This document shows, in pieces, positions 1 to 8,705 of a stretch of 64,000 nt of DNA. Within the stretch, counting starts at the first letter, position 1. Every line of letters starts with the position of its first letter. Below the pieces are notes generated by a model. The model was not told the origin of the DNA. It did not search any database and was given only the letters and a program-made list of their open reading frames with translations. Origin of the DNA: Clostridium_AD sp050717545 (GTDB lineage Bacteria; Bacillota; Clostridia; Clostridiales; Clostridiaceae); the NCBI RefSeq assembly GCF_050717545.1, contig NZ_JBOITN010000045.1:1-64000 (forward strand). Reading direction: 5' to 3'. A program made the translations under genes and the position numbers.

Positions 1-125
1 AAGGTTAATTAAAATAAAATTATGAGTTGCGAATATTAGATAAGATATGAGTGATAACATTCGTAGTTATTATTACTGATTTATTATCAATGCTTACAAC
101 TACATTATACGAGGAGTGATATGAG

Positions 126-1493
126 TTGGCAGAAAAAAATAAAAGAGAGACGTTTTCCACAGGATTAGCTATTTTTTTTGCAACATTAGGTTCAGCTGTA
201 GGCTTAGGAAACATATGGAAATTTCCTTATTTACTAGGTACCAATGGTGGAGGAGCTTTTCTCTTAGTTTATCTTTTATGTGTTGTATTAGTTGGCATTC
301 CAATTATGGCATGTGAATTTTACATTGGTAGAAAATCAAGAAAAAATGCGGTAGGAGCTTTTAAAAAGCTGAACGCTGCTAAAGGCTGGAAAACAATTGG
401 ATTTATGGGTACAACTACAGCATTTCTAATTGCGTTCTTTTATAGCTGCGTTGCTGGCTGGGTATATTCCTATGTTTTCAAAGCAGTAAAAGGTGATTTT
501 ATAGGGGTTACTTCAAATATTGCCTCAGCAAAATTCATGTCAACTATAACTGGCCCACTATCTCCAATAGTATGGCAGTTTATAGTGCTTTGCATAGTTT
601 CAATAATCTTAATTGCCGGAGTTAGAAATGGAATTGAAAGAATAACGAAAACACTTATGCCGATATTATTCATACTTATTATTATATGTTGTATAAGAGC
701 ATTAACACTTCCAGGAGCATCACAAGGATTAAGGTTTTTATTTCATGTGGATTTTTCGCAGTTAACTGCATCTGTTATACTCGCTGCTCTTGGTCTAGCA
801 TTTTTCAAACTCTCCTTAGGAATTGGAACAATGATTACTTACGGAAGTTATTTTACACATGATAATAATATGATAGGTACCGCAATAAAGGTTGCAATAT
901 CAGACTCACTAATTTCCATCCTTGCAGGTATTGCAATATTTCCAGCTGTGTTCTCTTTTGGCATGGAACCTAGTCAAGGTCCAGGACTTTTATTCATGAC
1001 TATACCACTTGTATTTTCAAAAATACCTTTTGGTAACGTACTGTTAGTAGCATTTTTCTTACTTGCAGCAATCGCTGCCACAACCGCAATAATATCCATG
1101 ATTGAAGTTCCTGTTGCGTACTTTACAGAAGAAAAAGGTATGGATAGAACAAAAGCAGTATTATTTACAACAAGCATAATAATGGTGGTTGGAATTCTAG
1201 CAACTTTATCTGCCGATTCCACAAGTGTCCTTAGTAATATTCATATATTAGGGCAGCGAGGATTTTTCAATTCTTTTGACTACTTATCCTCAAATATATT
1301 GCTTCCAGTAGGTGGATTTTTAATAGCCATTTACGTTGGGTATTTTACTAAAAAGGAAGACTTTAAACTAGAGTTATCAAATCAAGGAACTTTAAATAAC
1401 GCAGTTGTGTTAAATGTTATATATGTATCTATTAAATTTATATCTCCAATCCTTCTTATAATTATTTTCTTAAATTCTATAGGAATATTTTAA
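126..1493 (+). CDS. Sodium-dependent neurotransmitter-symporter family (SNF/NSS) transporter
   Basis: A 455-residue multi-span membrane protein of the SNF family, which imports amino acids or similar small amines with sodium. The hallmark first helix is present at residues 22-35 (GSAVGLGNIWKFPY), including the unwound sodium/substrate-binding segment. About eleven further hydrophobic spans follow, and the length matches bacterial members such as MhsT and LeuT-like proteins. The start is TTG at 126, nine bases after GGAG at 113-116. An ATG at 121 lies out of frame and opens only a short frame, so TTG is preferred. The gene stands alone on the plus strand and ends at a strong stem-loop shared with the convergent gene. 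The substrate cannot be read from the sequence; an amino acid is the most likely. Confidence 0.9.
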   Translation: MAEKNKRETFSTGLAIFFATLGSAVGLGNIWKFPYLLGTNGGGAFLLVYLLCVVLVGIPIMACEFYIGRKSRKNAVGAFKKLNAAKGWKTIGFMGTTTAFLIAFFYSCVAGWVYSYVFKAVKGDFIGVTSNIASAKFMSTITGPLSPIVWQFIVLCIVSIILIAGVRNGIERITKTLMPILFILIIICCIRALTLPGASQGLRFLFHVDFSQLTASVILAALGLAFFKLSLGIGTMITYGSYFTHDNNMIGTAIKVAISDSLISILAGIAIFPAVFSFGMEPSQGPGLLFMTIPLVFSKIPFGNVLLVAFFLLAAIAATTAIISMIEVPVAYFTEEKGMDRTKAVLFTTSIIMVVGILATLSADSTSVLSNIHILGQRGFFNSFDYLSSNILLPVGGFLIAIYVGYFTKKEDFKLELSNQGTLNNAVVLNVIYVSIKFISPILLIIIFLNSIGIF

Positions 1494-1527
1494 ATAAAAA
1501 TCATAAATATGTAAATATTGGCGTTCC

Positions 1528-1581
1528 AAAATGGACCTTCTAGAGTAGACAATTAAAATTCTACTCTAGAATGTCCATTTT
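1528..1581. terminator. Bidirectional stem-loop terminator
   Basis: The arms 1528-1549 and 1560-1581 pair over about 21 positions with one mismatch, around a ten-base loop. A-rich and T-rich flanks suit termination from both sides. It lies between convergent genes ending at 1493 (plus) and 1581 (minus). Confidence 0.85.
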
Positions 1582-2105
1582 TATTTTTCATTTTCCTTAT
1601 ATTTTTCAATATATTCTAAAAGTGCCATACTAATTAAATCCATGCTTTTAAACTCCTGATGCGCTTCTGCAAAATCTTTGAATTTTTCACAAACATCTGT
1701 ATGCGTTCTAATAGAAGTAGTTGTCTTAGATTCTCTATTAAGTATATCTTGATCAATTTTTATTTCTTGAGTTTTCGATACTTTAATTATAATTTCCGAT
1801 AATCGTTTTTCTTCTTCTCTATCTTCTTTATCTTCTTTTTCTTCTTTCTCTTTCTCCTGTTCTTTTCCTTTTTCAATTACTTCTTCTTTTTTCTTATCTA
1901 TTTCCTTTTCTTTCTCTCTTTCTGCGATATCCTCTACTTTTTTTTGTTTCCCTACAAACTCATAAGCTAAATCAACAGCTTCCTCTACAGAATCAGAGTT
2001 AAAGCTCATGCTAGGCGTTGTATTATCAATAGTTAAACAAAATTTAGAACTTGATTGAATTCTAACCTTAAATCCATCATCTATTAGTTTTTCTAATTTA
2101 TTCAT
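1581..2105 (-). CDS. Hypothetical highly charged protein with RHH-like C-terminus
   Basis: A 174-residue protein I cannot assign to a named family. Residues about 1-55 form a small ordered domain, residues about 60-110 are an almost pure Glu/Lys/Arg stretch predicted to form a long helix or coiled coil, and the last 40 residues (from RTHTDVCEKFKDF to the end) have the strand-helix-helix pattern of a ribbon-helix-helix DNA-binding domain. The start is ATG 2105, with AAAGGTG eight bases upstream. A GTG three codons earlier overlaps that ribosome site. It is monocistronic between two terminators. A DNA- or nucleoid-binding role is only an inference from the tail. Confidence 0.6.
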   Translation of the reverse strand: MNKLEKLIDDGFKVRIQSSSKFCLTIDNTTPSMSFNSDSVEEAVDLAYEFVGKQKKVEDIAEREKEKEIDKKKEEVIEKGKEQEKEKEEKEDKEDREEEKRLSEIIIKVSKTQEIKIDQDILNRESKTTTSIRTHTDVCEKFKDFAEAHQEFKSMDLISMALLEYIEKYKENEK

Positions 2106-2211
2106 TATCCACACACCTTTTAATTATATATTTATTATTGCCTTAATATACATTAGTTTTTACAATTACAACTTAAATAATACGCACAAAAATACTTAAT
2201 TATTTAAAACA

Positions 2212-2256
2212 AAAATATAGCAACAAAAACTAAAATAGTTTTTGTTGCTATATTTT
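2212..2256. terminator. Perfect 21-bp stem-loop terminator
   Basis: Arms 2212-2232 and 2236-2256 are perfectly complementary around a 3-base loop. The flanks are A/T-rich on both sides. It most likely ends the minus-strand aldo/keto reductase transcript that stops at 2282. Confidence 0.85.
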
Positions 2257-2281
2257 GATTTTAGACACTTACAATCATATT

Positions 2282-3418
2282 CTAACCGTTATTCATAGCC
2301 AAATTAACTTGTTTTAAATGTTTTCTTATTTCCAAATGTTGAGGACATAATTCTTCACATTTACCACATTCAACGCAAGAAATCGCTCTTTGTTTTAATT
2401 CTAAATTGTTATAAGATTTTGACTGAGCCTCATATTCATCATACATTGCAGCATCATTTAGTAATGCAAAGTTCTTTGGTATGTCCACTCCAGCAGGGCA
2501 AGGAGTGCAATAGTTACATGCAGTACATTGAACCTTTATTAATTCATTATATTGCCTCTTTACATTACTAATTAATTCTAAATCTCTTTCTGACAAAGAA
2601 TTTGCAAGCGCAGTATCCGCTGTTTTCATATTCTCTATTATCTGCTCCATGGAATTCATGCCACTAAGAACAGTTGTAACTTCAGGATGATTAAATACCC
2701 ATCTTAATGCCCACTCAGCAGGAGTTTTTTTAACTTCTGATTTATTCCATTCTTCTTTTACTGAAATCGGTGGATTTTTTGCAAGTCTACCACCTTTTAG
2801 TGGTTCCATAATTACAATAGCCATACCTTTCTTGGCTGCATATTCTAAACCCTCAGTGCCAGCTTGATCATAATCATCTAAAAAATTGTATTGTATTTGA
2901 CAAAAATCCCAATCGTATCCATCTATAATTTCTTTAAAAGATTCAAGTTTACCATGAAATGAGAATCCTATTTGCTTAATTCTGCCGTCGCTTAAAGCCT
3001 TTTTAACAAACTTAAAAATATCTAGTTTTAGTAGCTCATCCCATCTTTCTTTATTTAAAGCATGAAGCAAGTACATATCTATATGATCCGTTTGAAGTTT
3101 TTCTAACTGCTCATCCAAAAATTTATCGAAATCTTCATATGTATGAGCAAGCCATACAGGTAATTTAGTAGCTAATTTTACTTTTTCTCTGTAATCATCT
3201 TTAAGAGCCTTACCTACAAGAATTTCACTACTCCCCTTATGGTATGGATATGCAGTGTCAACATAAGTCACTCCATTATCTATTGCATATCTTATTAAAG
3301 ATATAGATTTCTCCTCATCAATTTGTTTATCATCACCATTCAAGATAGGTAATCGCATACATCCAAAACCAAGCGTTGAAACTTTAAAACCACATTTCCC
3401 AAATTCTCTATATTCCAT
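2282..3418 (-). CDS. Aldo/keto reductase with C-terminal two-cluster 4Fe-4S ferredoxin domain
   Basis: A 378-residue protein. Residues 1-285 form an aldo/keto reductase TIM barrel with the full catalytic tetrad visible: Asp54, Tyr59, Lys85 and His119. A ferredoxin-type tail follows with Cys298, 301, 304 and 307 (CTACNYCTPCP) and Cys348, 351, 354 and 358 (CVECGKCEELCP), enough for two 4Fe-4S clusters. Members of this fused family are common in clostridia and probably couple ferredoxin-level electrons to carbonyl reduction; the true substrate is unknown. It is cytosolic and monocistronic, with a terminator just downstream. A paralogue with the same architecture lies at 42549-43682. Confidence 0.9.
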   Translation of the reverse strand: MEYREFGKCGFKVSTLGFGCMRLPILNGDDKQIDEEKSISLIRYAIDNGVTYVDTAYPYHKGSSEILVGKALKDDYREKVKLATKLPVWLAHTYEDFDKFLDEQLEKLQTDHIDMYLLHALNKERWDELLKLDIFKFVKKALSDGRIKQIGFSFHGKLESFKEIIDGYDWDFCQIQYNFLDDYDQAGTEGLEYAAKKGMAIVIMEPLKGGRLAKNPPISVKEEWNKSEVKKTPAEWALRWVFNHPEVTTVLSGMNSMEQIIENMKTADTALANSLSERDLELISNVKRQYNELIKVQCTACNYCTPCPAGVDIPKNFALLNDAAMYDEYEAQSKSYNNLELKQRAISCVECGKCEELCPQHLEIRKHLKQVNLAMNNG

Positions 3419-3650
3419 TTAATACTCCTTTCAAATCTTCCCAAATAATGTCGTTAAATACTCTTTTATATTATCATATAATTCATAAAACTTCTTAACT
3501 TACTTAACTTTATTTACTATAATTACACTTCTAAATTCCAAAGAATGTTATAGAGAATATTATATAAACACTTACTAAATGTAGTATTCACCTCTGGTAT
3601 TAAGGTTTTTGATAATAGAAAAATTAAAGTTTGTTATGTTCACCCTAAAT

Positions 3651-3682
3651 AATTAAACCACTTCATTCCAAGTGGTTTAATT
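3651..3682 (-). terminator. Stem-loop after the small basic gene
   Basis: Arms 3651-3663 and 3670-3682 form a perfect 13-bp stem with a 6-base loop, directly abutting the stop of the minus-strand gene at 3683. The U-tract on the minus strand is weak. Confidence 0.65.
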
Positions 3683-3886
3683 CTATTTAAATAATTTTTT
3701 TATTAAACTAGAAAGACTAAAACTGGTGCGATTATATACACGATTATAGGCTGCCTTTTTAGGATTTGTAAACCAGCCATATCCACGAGGTACTTTTACC
3801 CCTAGATTATGTCTTATTATTCTCTTGACACTTGTCCTGCTACTTATCATTTTCTTTAAGCTTGGTTTTCTTAATCCAATTTTCAA
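3683..3886 (-). CDS. Small basic conserved protein
   Basis: A 67-residue, strongly basic protein rich in Lys and Arg. The central PRGYGWFTNPKKAAYNRVYN stretch resembles small uncharacterised proteins I recall from many low-GC Firmicutes, sometimes labelled phage-like. The TTG at 3886 is the better start: AGGAG lies nine bases before it, whereas the ATG at 3895 directly touches that site. No membrane span, cysteine cluster or catalytic motif is visible. High charge hints at binding nucleic acid or the ribosome, but this is not shown. It has its own stem-loop and stands alone. Confidence 0.65.
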   Translation of the reverse strand: MKIGLRKPSLKKMISSRTSVKRIIRHNLGVKVPRGYGWFTNPKKAAYNRVYNRTSFSLSSLIKKLFK

Positions 3887-3949
3887 TATAATCATCTCCT
3901 AATATTAAATGGTAAGTTTAGGTATGCATAACTAATCTTTATTTCATAT

Positions 3950-4363
3950 CTAAATTTCCCCATCTACTAGTTGTTTAAAGTTTATACTTTCTAGTTCTGC
4001 ATTTAAATTCTTTTGTACTCTTACCATAGCTTTATGCACAATGCATACACCACTTATATTCAAATTACAAAAGCTTGGATCAATTACACATCTATTAACA
4101 CATATTGGACCATCTATTGCTTCTATAACATCTTTTAAGCTTATTTGCTGTGGCAATTTATTGATAGCATATCCTCCCTTGATTCCCCTGTAAGATTTTA
4201 TGATATCAGCTTTAATAAGCTTTCTTAAAAGTTTCAGAAGAAATCTTTGTGGTATGCCCTCTTTTTCTGAAATTATTTTTGATTCTACCTTTTCACCATA
4301 ACCTAATTTACATAAGCAAATTACTACTCTAAGACCATAATCTGCTTCTTGCGTTATTTTCAT
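3950..4363 (-). CDS. Rrf2-family transcriptional regulator
   Basis: A 137-residue protein with the Rrf2 N-terminal winged helix (opening MKITQEADYGLRV, recognition helix about residues 38-50, GGY wing near 63-65). Four cysteines in the sensor region, at about 88, 92, 99 and 107, could bind an Fe-S cluster as in IscR and NsrR, so it may sense iron, NO or redox. A ribosome site GGGAG lies nine bases before the ATG. A perfect 7+7 palindrome sits just upstream and could be its own operator. It is monocistronic; no isc/suf genes are adjacent, so its targets are not indicated by context. Confidence 0.88.
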   Translation of the reverse strand: MKITQEADYGLRVVICLCKLGYGEKVESKIISEKEGIPQRFLLKLLRKLIKADIIKSYRGIKGGYAINKLPQQISLKDVIEAIDGPICVNRCVIDPSFCNLNISGVCIVHKAMVRVQKNLNAELESINFKQLVDGEI

Positions 4364-4381
4364 ATTATATATCTCCCTAAG

Positions 4382-4400
4382 GTATACTCATTTAGTATAC
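4382..4400 (-). promoter_or_regulatory. Palindromic putative operator before the Rrf2 gene
   Basis: GTATACT and AGTATAC (4382-4388 and 4394-4400) form a perfect inverted repeat with a 5-base centre. On the minus strand it lies just downstream of a possible promoter (TTGACA, 17 bases, TAAAGT) and before the ribosome site. Autoregulation by the Rrf2 protein is inferred from position. Confidence 0.5.
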
Positions 4401-4444
4401 TTTTACTTTAAGGCCTTTTCCCTATTTTGTCAACAAAAAAATTA

Positions 4445-4470
4445 AAAGGTACTTAATACTAAGTACCTTT
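4445..4470 (-). terminator. Terminator of the glycan/ABC operon
   Basis: A perfect 11-bp stem (4445-4455 with 4460-4470) and 4-base loop are followed on the minus strand by a run of T residues. It lies just past the last ABC gene and is a classic Rho-independent terminator. Confidence 0.85.
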
Positions 4471-4481
4471 ATTCCATTTCA

Positions 4482-5300
4482 CTAACCAACAGTTGATAAA
4501 TCCCATTTTTCATAAATCTTAGGTACATCGCTAATTAGTCTCTTGGTGTAATCCTCTTTAGGATTTAATATAACATCATCTGCACTCCCATGCTCTACGA
4601 ATTTACCATGTTCCATAATATATACGTTATCAGATACATAATATGCAAGTCCAATATCATGAGTAATAAATATAATTGTCATATTGTTTTCATCCCTTAA
4701 TTTCAGTAGCATATCCAGTATGGTTGCTCTTGAACATGCATCTACCATGGATGTAGGTTCATCTGCAATTAAAATTTTTGGTTTCAAGAGAAATATCCTT
4801 GCAATCATAAGCCTCTGCATCTGTCCCCCTGATAACTCAAAGGGATACTTATTTGTAAGTTCTGCAAATTTCAAGTTTACGAATCTACAAGCCTCTGTTA
4901 TAAGCTCTATCTTTCTTTCCTTTGACAGATTTTTACCGCCTCTCATACTTATACAATCTAAAAGTACAGAATCTACCTTATAAAACATATTAAAAGATGC
5001 GAATGGGTCCTGAAAAACGGCTTGTATTCCCCTCCAGTAGTCCTTTTTCTTTTTATGAGAGGATATATCTCGCCTCACACCTTCAAAACCTATTTCACCC
5101 TTGGTTACACTGCTAAGTCCTAATAGCATCTGAGCCAAGGTGGTCTTGCCGCTTCCACTTTCACCTACAATAGAGATAACTTCTCCCTTGTAAAAATCAA
5201 AATCTACATCATTAACAGCTACGGTTCTTGTTTTACTACCACCAAATATCTTAGTAACACCTCTTCCACTTAGGCACGGAAGCATTTTTTCATTACTCAT
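4482..5300 (-). CDS. ABC transporter ATPase, oligopeptide/glycan type (OppF/DppF-like)
   Basis: A 272-residue ATPase subunit. Walker A is at residues 46-54 (GESGSGKTT), the signature reads ELSGGQMQR, and Walker B reads LIADEPTSMVD, followed by the H-loop ITHD. It would hydrolyse ATP on the inner face of the membrane together with the OppD-like partner. The chosen ATG at 5300 has GGAGG nine bases upstream and overlaps the end of the preceding gene by 8 bases, which implies translational coupling. An open frame continues upstream but runs through the neighbour in another frame. It is the last gene of the operon, followed by a terminator. Confidence 0.9.
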   Translation of the reverse strand: MSNEKMLPCLSGRGVTKIFGGSKTRTVAVNDVDFDFYKGEVISIVGESGSGKTTLAQMLLGLSSVTKGEIGFEGVRRDISSHKKKKDYWRGIQAVFQDPFASFNMFYKVDSVLLDCISMRGGKNLSKERKIELITEACRFVNLKFAELTNKYPFELSGGQMQRLMIARIFLLKPKILIADEPTSMVDACSRATILDMLLKLRDENNMTIIFITHDIGLAYYVSDNVYIMEHGKFVEHGSADDVILNPKEDYTKRLISDVPKIYEKWDLSTVG

Positions 5301-6300
5301 CTGCGTAAACCTCCTTAAGCTGCTCAATTGAGTATATACAGCGGTACATCCTATCATCGCCAAATATCTTTGTAGCAACGTTCTGCATGGTGCATTCAGG
5401 TTTTACATATTTACAACGTTCTGCAAATCTGCAACCATTGGGAGGATTCTTTAAATTTGGAGGAGTACCAGGTATAACTGATAGTTTTTTATCCCTATTA
5501 CCCGCTTCTGGAACTATTATTGAGCCCATGAGGCCTTTTGAATAAGGATGCATAGAATCAAATATCATTTCCTTGGCATTTCCTTTTTCTACAATCTGTC
5601 CTGCATACATAACCATAATATCATTAGTTACATTATATAGGAGTGGAAGTTCATGGGTAATGAAAACCATTGACTTTATTAATCCCTTTTCCATAAGGTT
5701 TCTTAGCATCTTGATAACCATCTTCTGAGAAGTAACATCAAGTGCTGATGAAGGTTCATCTGCGATGAGCACTTTTGGCGAAAGTATGGTTGAAATTGCA
5801 ATAACTGTACGTTGTTTCATACCGCCCGAAAGTTCCACTGCATGCTTTTTAAGTACTTCAGGAGGCAATCCTAATAGTTCAAATCTTTCTTTTGCAAGGT
5901 CGTGAATATCCTTAGTCGCAGCCTTTGGGTTATGTGCATGAATAACATCCTCTATTAAACTTATAATCTTCTGCGTAGGATTTAATGCATTCATAGCTGC
6001 TTGGGGTATATAAGAAATTTCATTACCTAAAATATTTTTACGTACATCATCCGACTTCATTCCGGATATATTCTTGCCATCTATTATTATATCACCGCTT
6101 ATATAATGAAGTGGTGATATATAATATCCCATCATACTAAGTGCCAGTGTGGACTTACCACATCCAGATTCACCTGCTATGCCAAGGGATTTTCCTTCTT
6201 CTACTTTTAAGGAAACATCGTTAACTGCATAAATACCTTCTTTCGACCTAGTTACATATTTTGTATTTAAATTGTTTACCTCCAACATTATTTTCCCCAT
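5293..6300 (-). CDS. ABC transporter ATPase, oligopeptide/glycan type (OppD/DppD-like)
   Basis: A 335-residue ATPase with Walker A at residues 43-51 (GESGCGKST), an LSGGMKQR signature and Walker B VLIADEPSSALD. The C-terminal OppD/DppD extension is present and contains the Cys motif CRFAERCKYVKPEC, which in some relatives holds a 4Fe-4S cluster. It pairs with the next gene to form the two nucleotide-binding subunits of the importer. The ribosome site is AAGGAGG, five bases before the ATG. It lies ten bases after the permease gene in the operon. Confidence 0.9.
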   Translation of the reverse strand: MGKIMLEVNNLNTKYVTRSKEGIYAVNDVSLKVEEGKSLGIAGESGCGKSTLALSMMGYYISPLHYISGDIIIDGKNISGMKSDDVRKNILGNEISYIPQAAMNALNPTQKIISLIEDVIHAHNPKAATKDIHDLAKERFELLGLPPEVLKKHAVELSGGMKQRTVIAISTILSPKVLIADEPSSALDVTSQKMVIKMLRNLMEKGLIKSMVFITHELPLLYNVTNDIMVMYAGQIVEKGNAKEMIFDSMHPYSKGLMGSIIVPEAGNRDKKLSVIPGTPPNLKNPPNGCRFAERCKYVKPECTMQNVATKIFGDDRMYRCIYSIEQLKEVYADE

Positions 6301-6310
6301 AGATGCCTCC

Positions 6311-7552
6311 TTAATCTCTTAACTGTGGATTGAATACCTGATCAAGCCCTGTATTCATCAAGTTAAGTGAAAATGATATTAATGTAATTGCTAAGATAAC
6401 TGGCAGAAAAGCCCACCATGATCCGGTAAGAGGTGCTTTATATGCCATTGCCCAGTTCAGCATTAGACCAAGTGTTGAAACTTTAGTCGTAGCCGGTCCT
6501 AGTCCTATCATTGACAACTGTGCCTCTGCAAGAATGCCAGAAGATATCTGAAGGATAAATGCCATAACCACATAAGAAGCTACATATGGTAAAATATCTG
6601 TTAAAATAATCCTTGGCAGGCTATGACCTGATAATTTTGAGATATTAACATGATTACGATTTCGAAGAGATATAACCTGGGAACGTACGGACCTTGTGGT
6701 CCATGGCCATGAGGTGAGACCTATAATCGTTGCCGTGAGCATAACCCCCCTTGCACTTTCACCTACACTAAACGATATTAATACCAAAAGAATAAATGAA
6801 GGAATAACTGTAAAAATGTTCGTAATAAACATGATAAAATCGTCTAAAGTTCCTCCCACATATCCTGACAAAAGTCCTAGTACTAATCCGAAAAGTGTAG
6901 CTATAGTTCCTGCAACCAGCCCAATCTTTAAAGATGTTCCCATAGCTGCTACAAGTTCTGTAAGCACATCACGCCCAAAGTTATCGGTTCCCAAAATAAA
7001 ATTTCTTTTATTTACAATATCCTTCGTGTTTACAAATGCCTGTGAATCAAGTGGTTTAGTTGAACCTAATACTCCATCCTTATCCTTAGTAGATATATAT
7101 ATATCCTCACTGTTAATTAATTTGTTTATCTTATTATTTAACCTCACATAATTCATCTTCTCTGCAGCTAATAAACCTGTTTGCACAACTTTAGAGTCAT
7201 AATTTTCCTCCCACAACTTAACAAGAGTCTCCACATCCTCTATATCTACTTCAGTTTTTTTTACATTGGCAAATCGAATAAGCCAGTCTGCCATACTTTG
7301 CTTATCTGCTATTGATATAGATTTAAGCCTCGCTGAATCCGTGTTTATCTTCAACGTATATTCATTAGTCTGTACTACATCTTTTACAGCTACATAGGTA
7401 CCTGGTTTATAGAACAGTCCACCTACCATATCTAGTGGATCTGCTTTTATAAACAGAGGGTAAAATATAATCATAAAAAATATAATAATAAAAATTACAA
7501 ACCCAATAACAAATTTAGGCGAATGAAATACTTGTTTTATCAGATTCTTCAT
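6311..7552 (-). CDS. ABC transporter permease (OppC/DppC-like) with large external insert
   Basis: A 413-residue inner-membrane permease. After the first membrane span (about residues 14-34) there is a hydrophilic region of roughly 150 residues, much longer than in typical OppC, then the five C-terminal spans with the binding-protein-dependent transport domain. The ILGTDNFGRDVLTEL motif typical of DppC/OppC is present before the core domain. The long outside loop may help dock a large binding protein or oligosaccharide; that is inference. AGGAGG precedes the ATG by seven bases. It sits between the partner permease and the ATPases. Confidence 0.88.
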   Translation of the reverse strand: MKNLIKQVFHSPKFVIGFVIFIIIFFMIIFYPLFIKADPLDMVGGLFYKPGTYVAVKDVVQTNEYTLKINTDSARLKSISIADKQSMADWLIRFANVKKTEVDIEDVETLVKLWEENYDSKVVQTGLLAAEKMNYVRLNNKINKLINSEDIYISTKDKDGVLGSTKPLDSQAFVNTKDIVNKRNFILGTDNFGRDVLTELVAAMGTSLKIGLVAGTIATLFGLVLGLLSGYVGGTLDDFIMFITNIFTVIPSFILLVLISFSVGESARGVMLTATIIGLTSWPWTTRSVRSQVISLRNRNHVNISKLSGHSLPRIILTDILPYVASYVVMAFILQISSGILAEAQLSMIGLGPATTKVSTLGLMLNWAMAYKAPLTGSWWAFLPVILAITLISFSLNLMNTGLDQVFNPQLRD

Positions 7553-7568
7553 AACAATACCTCCTATA

Positions 7569-8573
7569 TTAGTCCTGTTGTGCCGCCTTGACTCTCGGGT
7601 CTATAAGCCCATAAAGTATCTCAACAGTCAAGTTTGCAATAAGTACCATAATTGTAATAATCAATGTGCATCCAGAAATAAGAGGATAATCTCTTCCACT
7701 TATAGCTGCAAGCAATGTAGTACCAAGTCCCGGATAACTGAAAATAATCTCTGAAACTAATGCGCCACCTACCATAGTTCCTAGTGATAATGCAAGTCCT
7801 GTAATTTGAGGCAGCATCGAATTTCTAAAAACATATTTAACAATCTTTGAGTCTTTGATACCTAAAAAGCGACTGTACTTGACATAATCTTCATTAAGCT
7901 CATAGATTGACATGGAACGCATTCCAATTGCCTGCCCACCTATGGTTATAAGTACAATAGACCAAAATGGAAGTTGATAATGATAAATAACTGAACCTAT
8001 AAATTTGAGGCTGAGGTTTGGATTCATATCATATCCATATCCAAGTGCTGTGGGAAACCATTTTAAATAGACTCCAAAGAAAAATTGTAATAAAATGGCC
8101 ATTCCAAATGCTGGCATATTGCTTAAAAATAAGAAAGATGGAAGTATTCCTTTATCCCATACACCCCTTACATATGCAGCTATAGCTCCTAAAATATTTC
8201 CTAAAAACCAACCCACTATAATAGCTGGTAACTGAAGACATATTGTCCACCATACAGATTTTGCTAATATATCTGATACGGTTCTAGGATAATACATAAA
8301 TGAAACACCTAAATTGCCTCTAAATAAATTCTTAACAAATTCAAAAAACTGTACATACATAGGCTGATTTATTCCAAATGTCTTAGCATATTCTTCATAA
8401 ACCTTTTGTATAGCTGTTTGATTCGTCATCCCTTTTGTTGCTCTTATTGCAATAGCTGATACTGGATTACCTGGCATAAGTCGAGGTAATATAAAATTTA
8501 AAAACACTGCGACTACAAAAGTCAATAAATACCATATAATCTTATTAGAATAATATTTTTTATAGCCTTTCAA
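7569..8573 (-). CDS. ABC transporter permease (OppB/DppB-like)
   Basis: A 334-residue permease with six hydrophobic spans and the OppB-type N-terminus. FILPRLMPGNPV follows the first helix, as in DppB/OppB proteins. The transport-domain EAA-type region, from about residue 215 on, contains RNSMLPQITGLALSLG. The start is TTG, preceded by GAGGTGGTG. It forms the membrane channel with the OppC-like subunit. A stem-loop lies between this gene and the upstream binding-protein gene, which would let the binding protein be made in excess. Confidence 0.88.
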   Translation of the reverse strand: MKGYKKYYSNKIIWYLLTFVVAVFLNFILPRLMPGNPVSAIAIRATKGMTNQTAIQKVYEEYAKTFGINQPMYVQFFEFVKNLFRGNLGVSFMYYPRTVSDILAKSVWWTICLQLPAIIVGWFLGNILGAIAAYVRGVWDKGILPSFLFLSNMPAFGMAILLQFFFGVYLKWFPTALGYGYDMNPNLSLKFIGSVIYHYQLPFWSIVLITIGGQAIGMRSMSIYELNEDYVKYSRFLGIKDSKIVKYVFRNSMLPQITGLALSLGTMVGGALVSEIIFSYPGLGTTLLAAISGRDYPLISGCTLIITIMVLIANLTVEILYGLIDPRVKAAQQD

Positions 8574-8619
8574 TACATCACCACCTCATATGTAGTTAGT
8601 ATAATTTAAAATTGAAAAC

Positions 8620-8658
8620 TAGCCATGCTTTCAGCTTACTACTTAAAAAGCATGGCTA
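8620..8658 (-). terminator. Intercistronic stem-loop in the ABC operon
   Basis: Arms 8620-8631 and 8647-8658 form a perfect 12-bp stem with a 15-base loop. On the minus strand a broken T-run follows. It lies between the binding-protein gene and the first permease gene, so it may be a partial terminator or an mRNA-stabilising hairpin. Confidence 0.6.
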
Positions 8659-8705
8659 ATTTTTTATACTATAGCAAGTAATTTAACATCTTACTTGCTT
8701 AGATA

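Noticed and set aside
121..168. ATG at 121 as the start of the first transporter
   Set aside because: It is out of frame with the transporter and closes after about 15 codons; the TTG at 126 has correct spacing to GGAG.
5301..5378. N-terminal extension of the OppF-like ATPase
   Set aside because: The extra 26 residues lie inside the upstream ATPase gene in another frame, are not ATPase-like, and the ATG at 5300 has a strong ribosome site.
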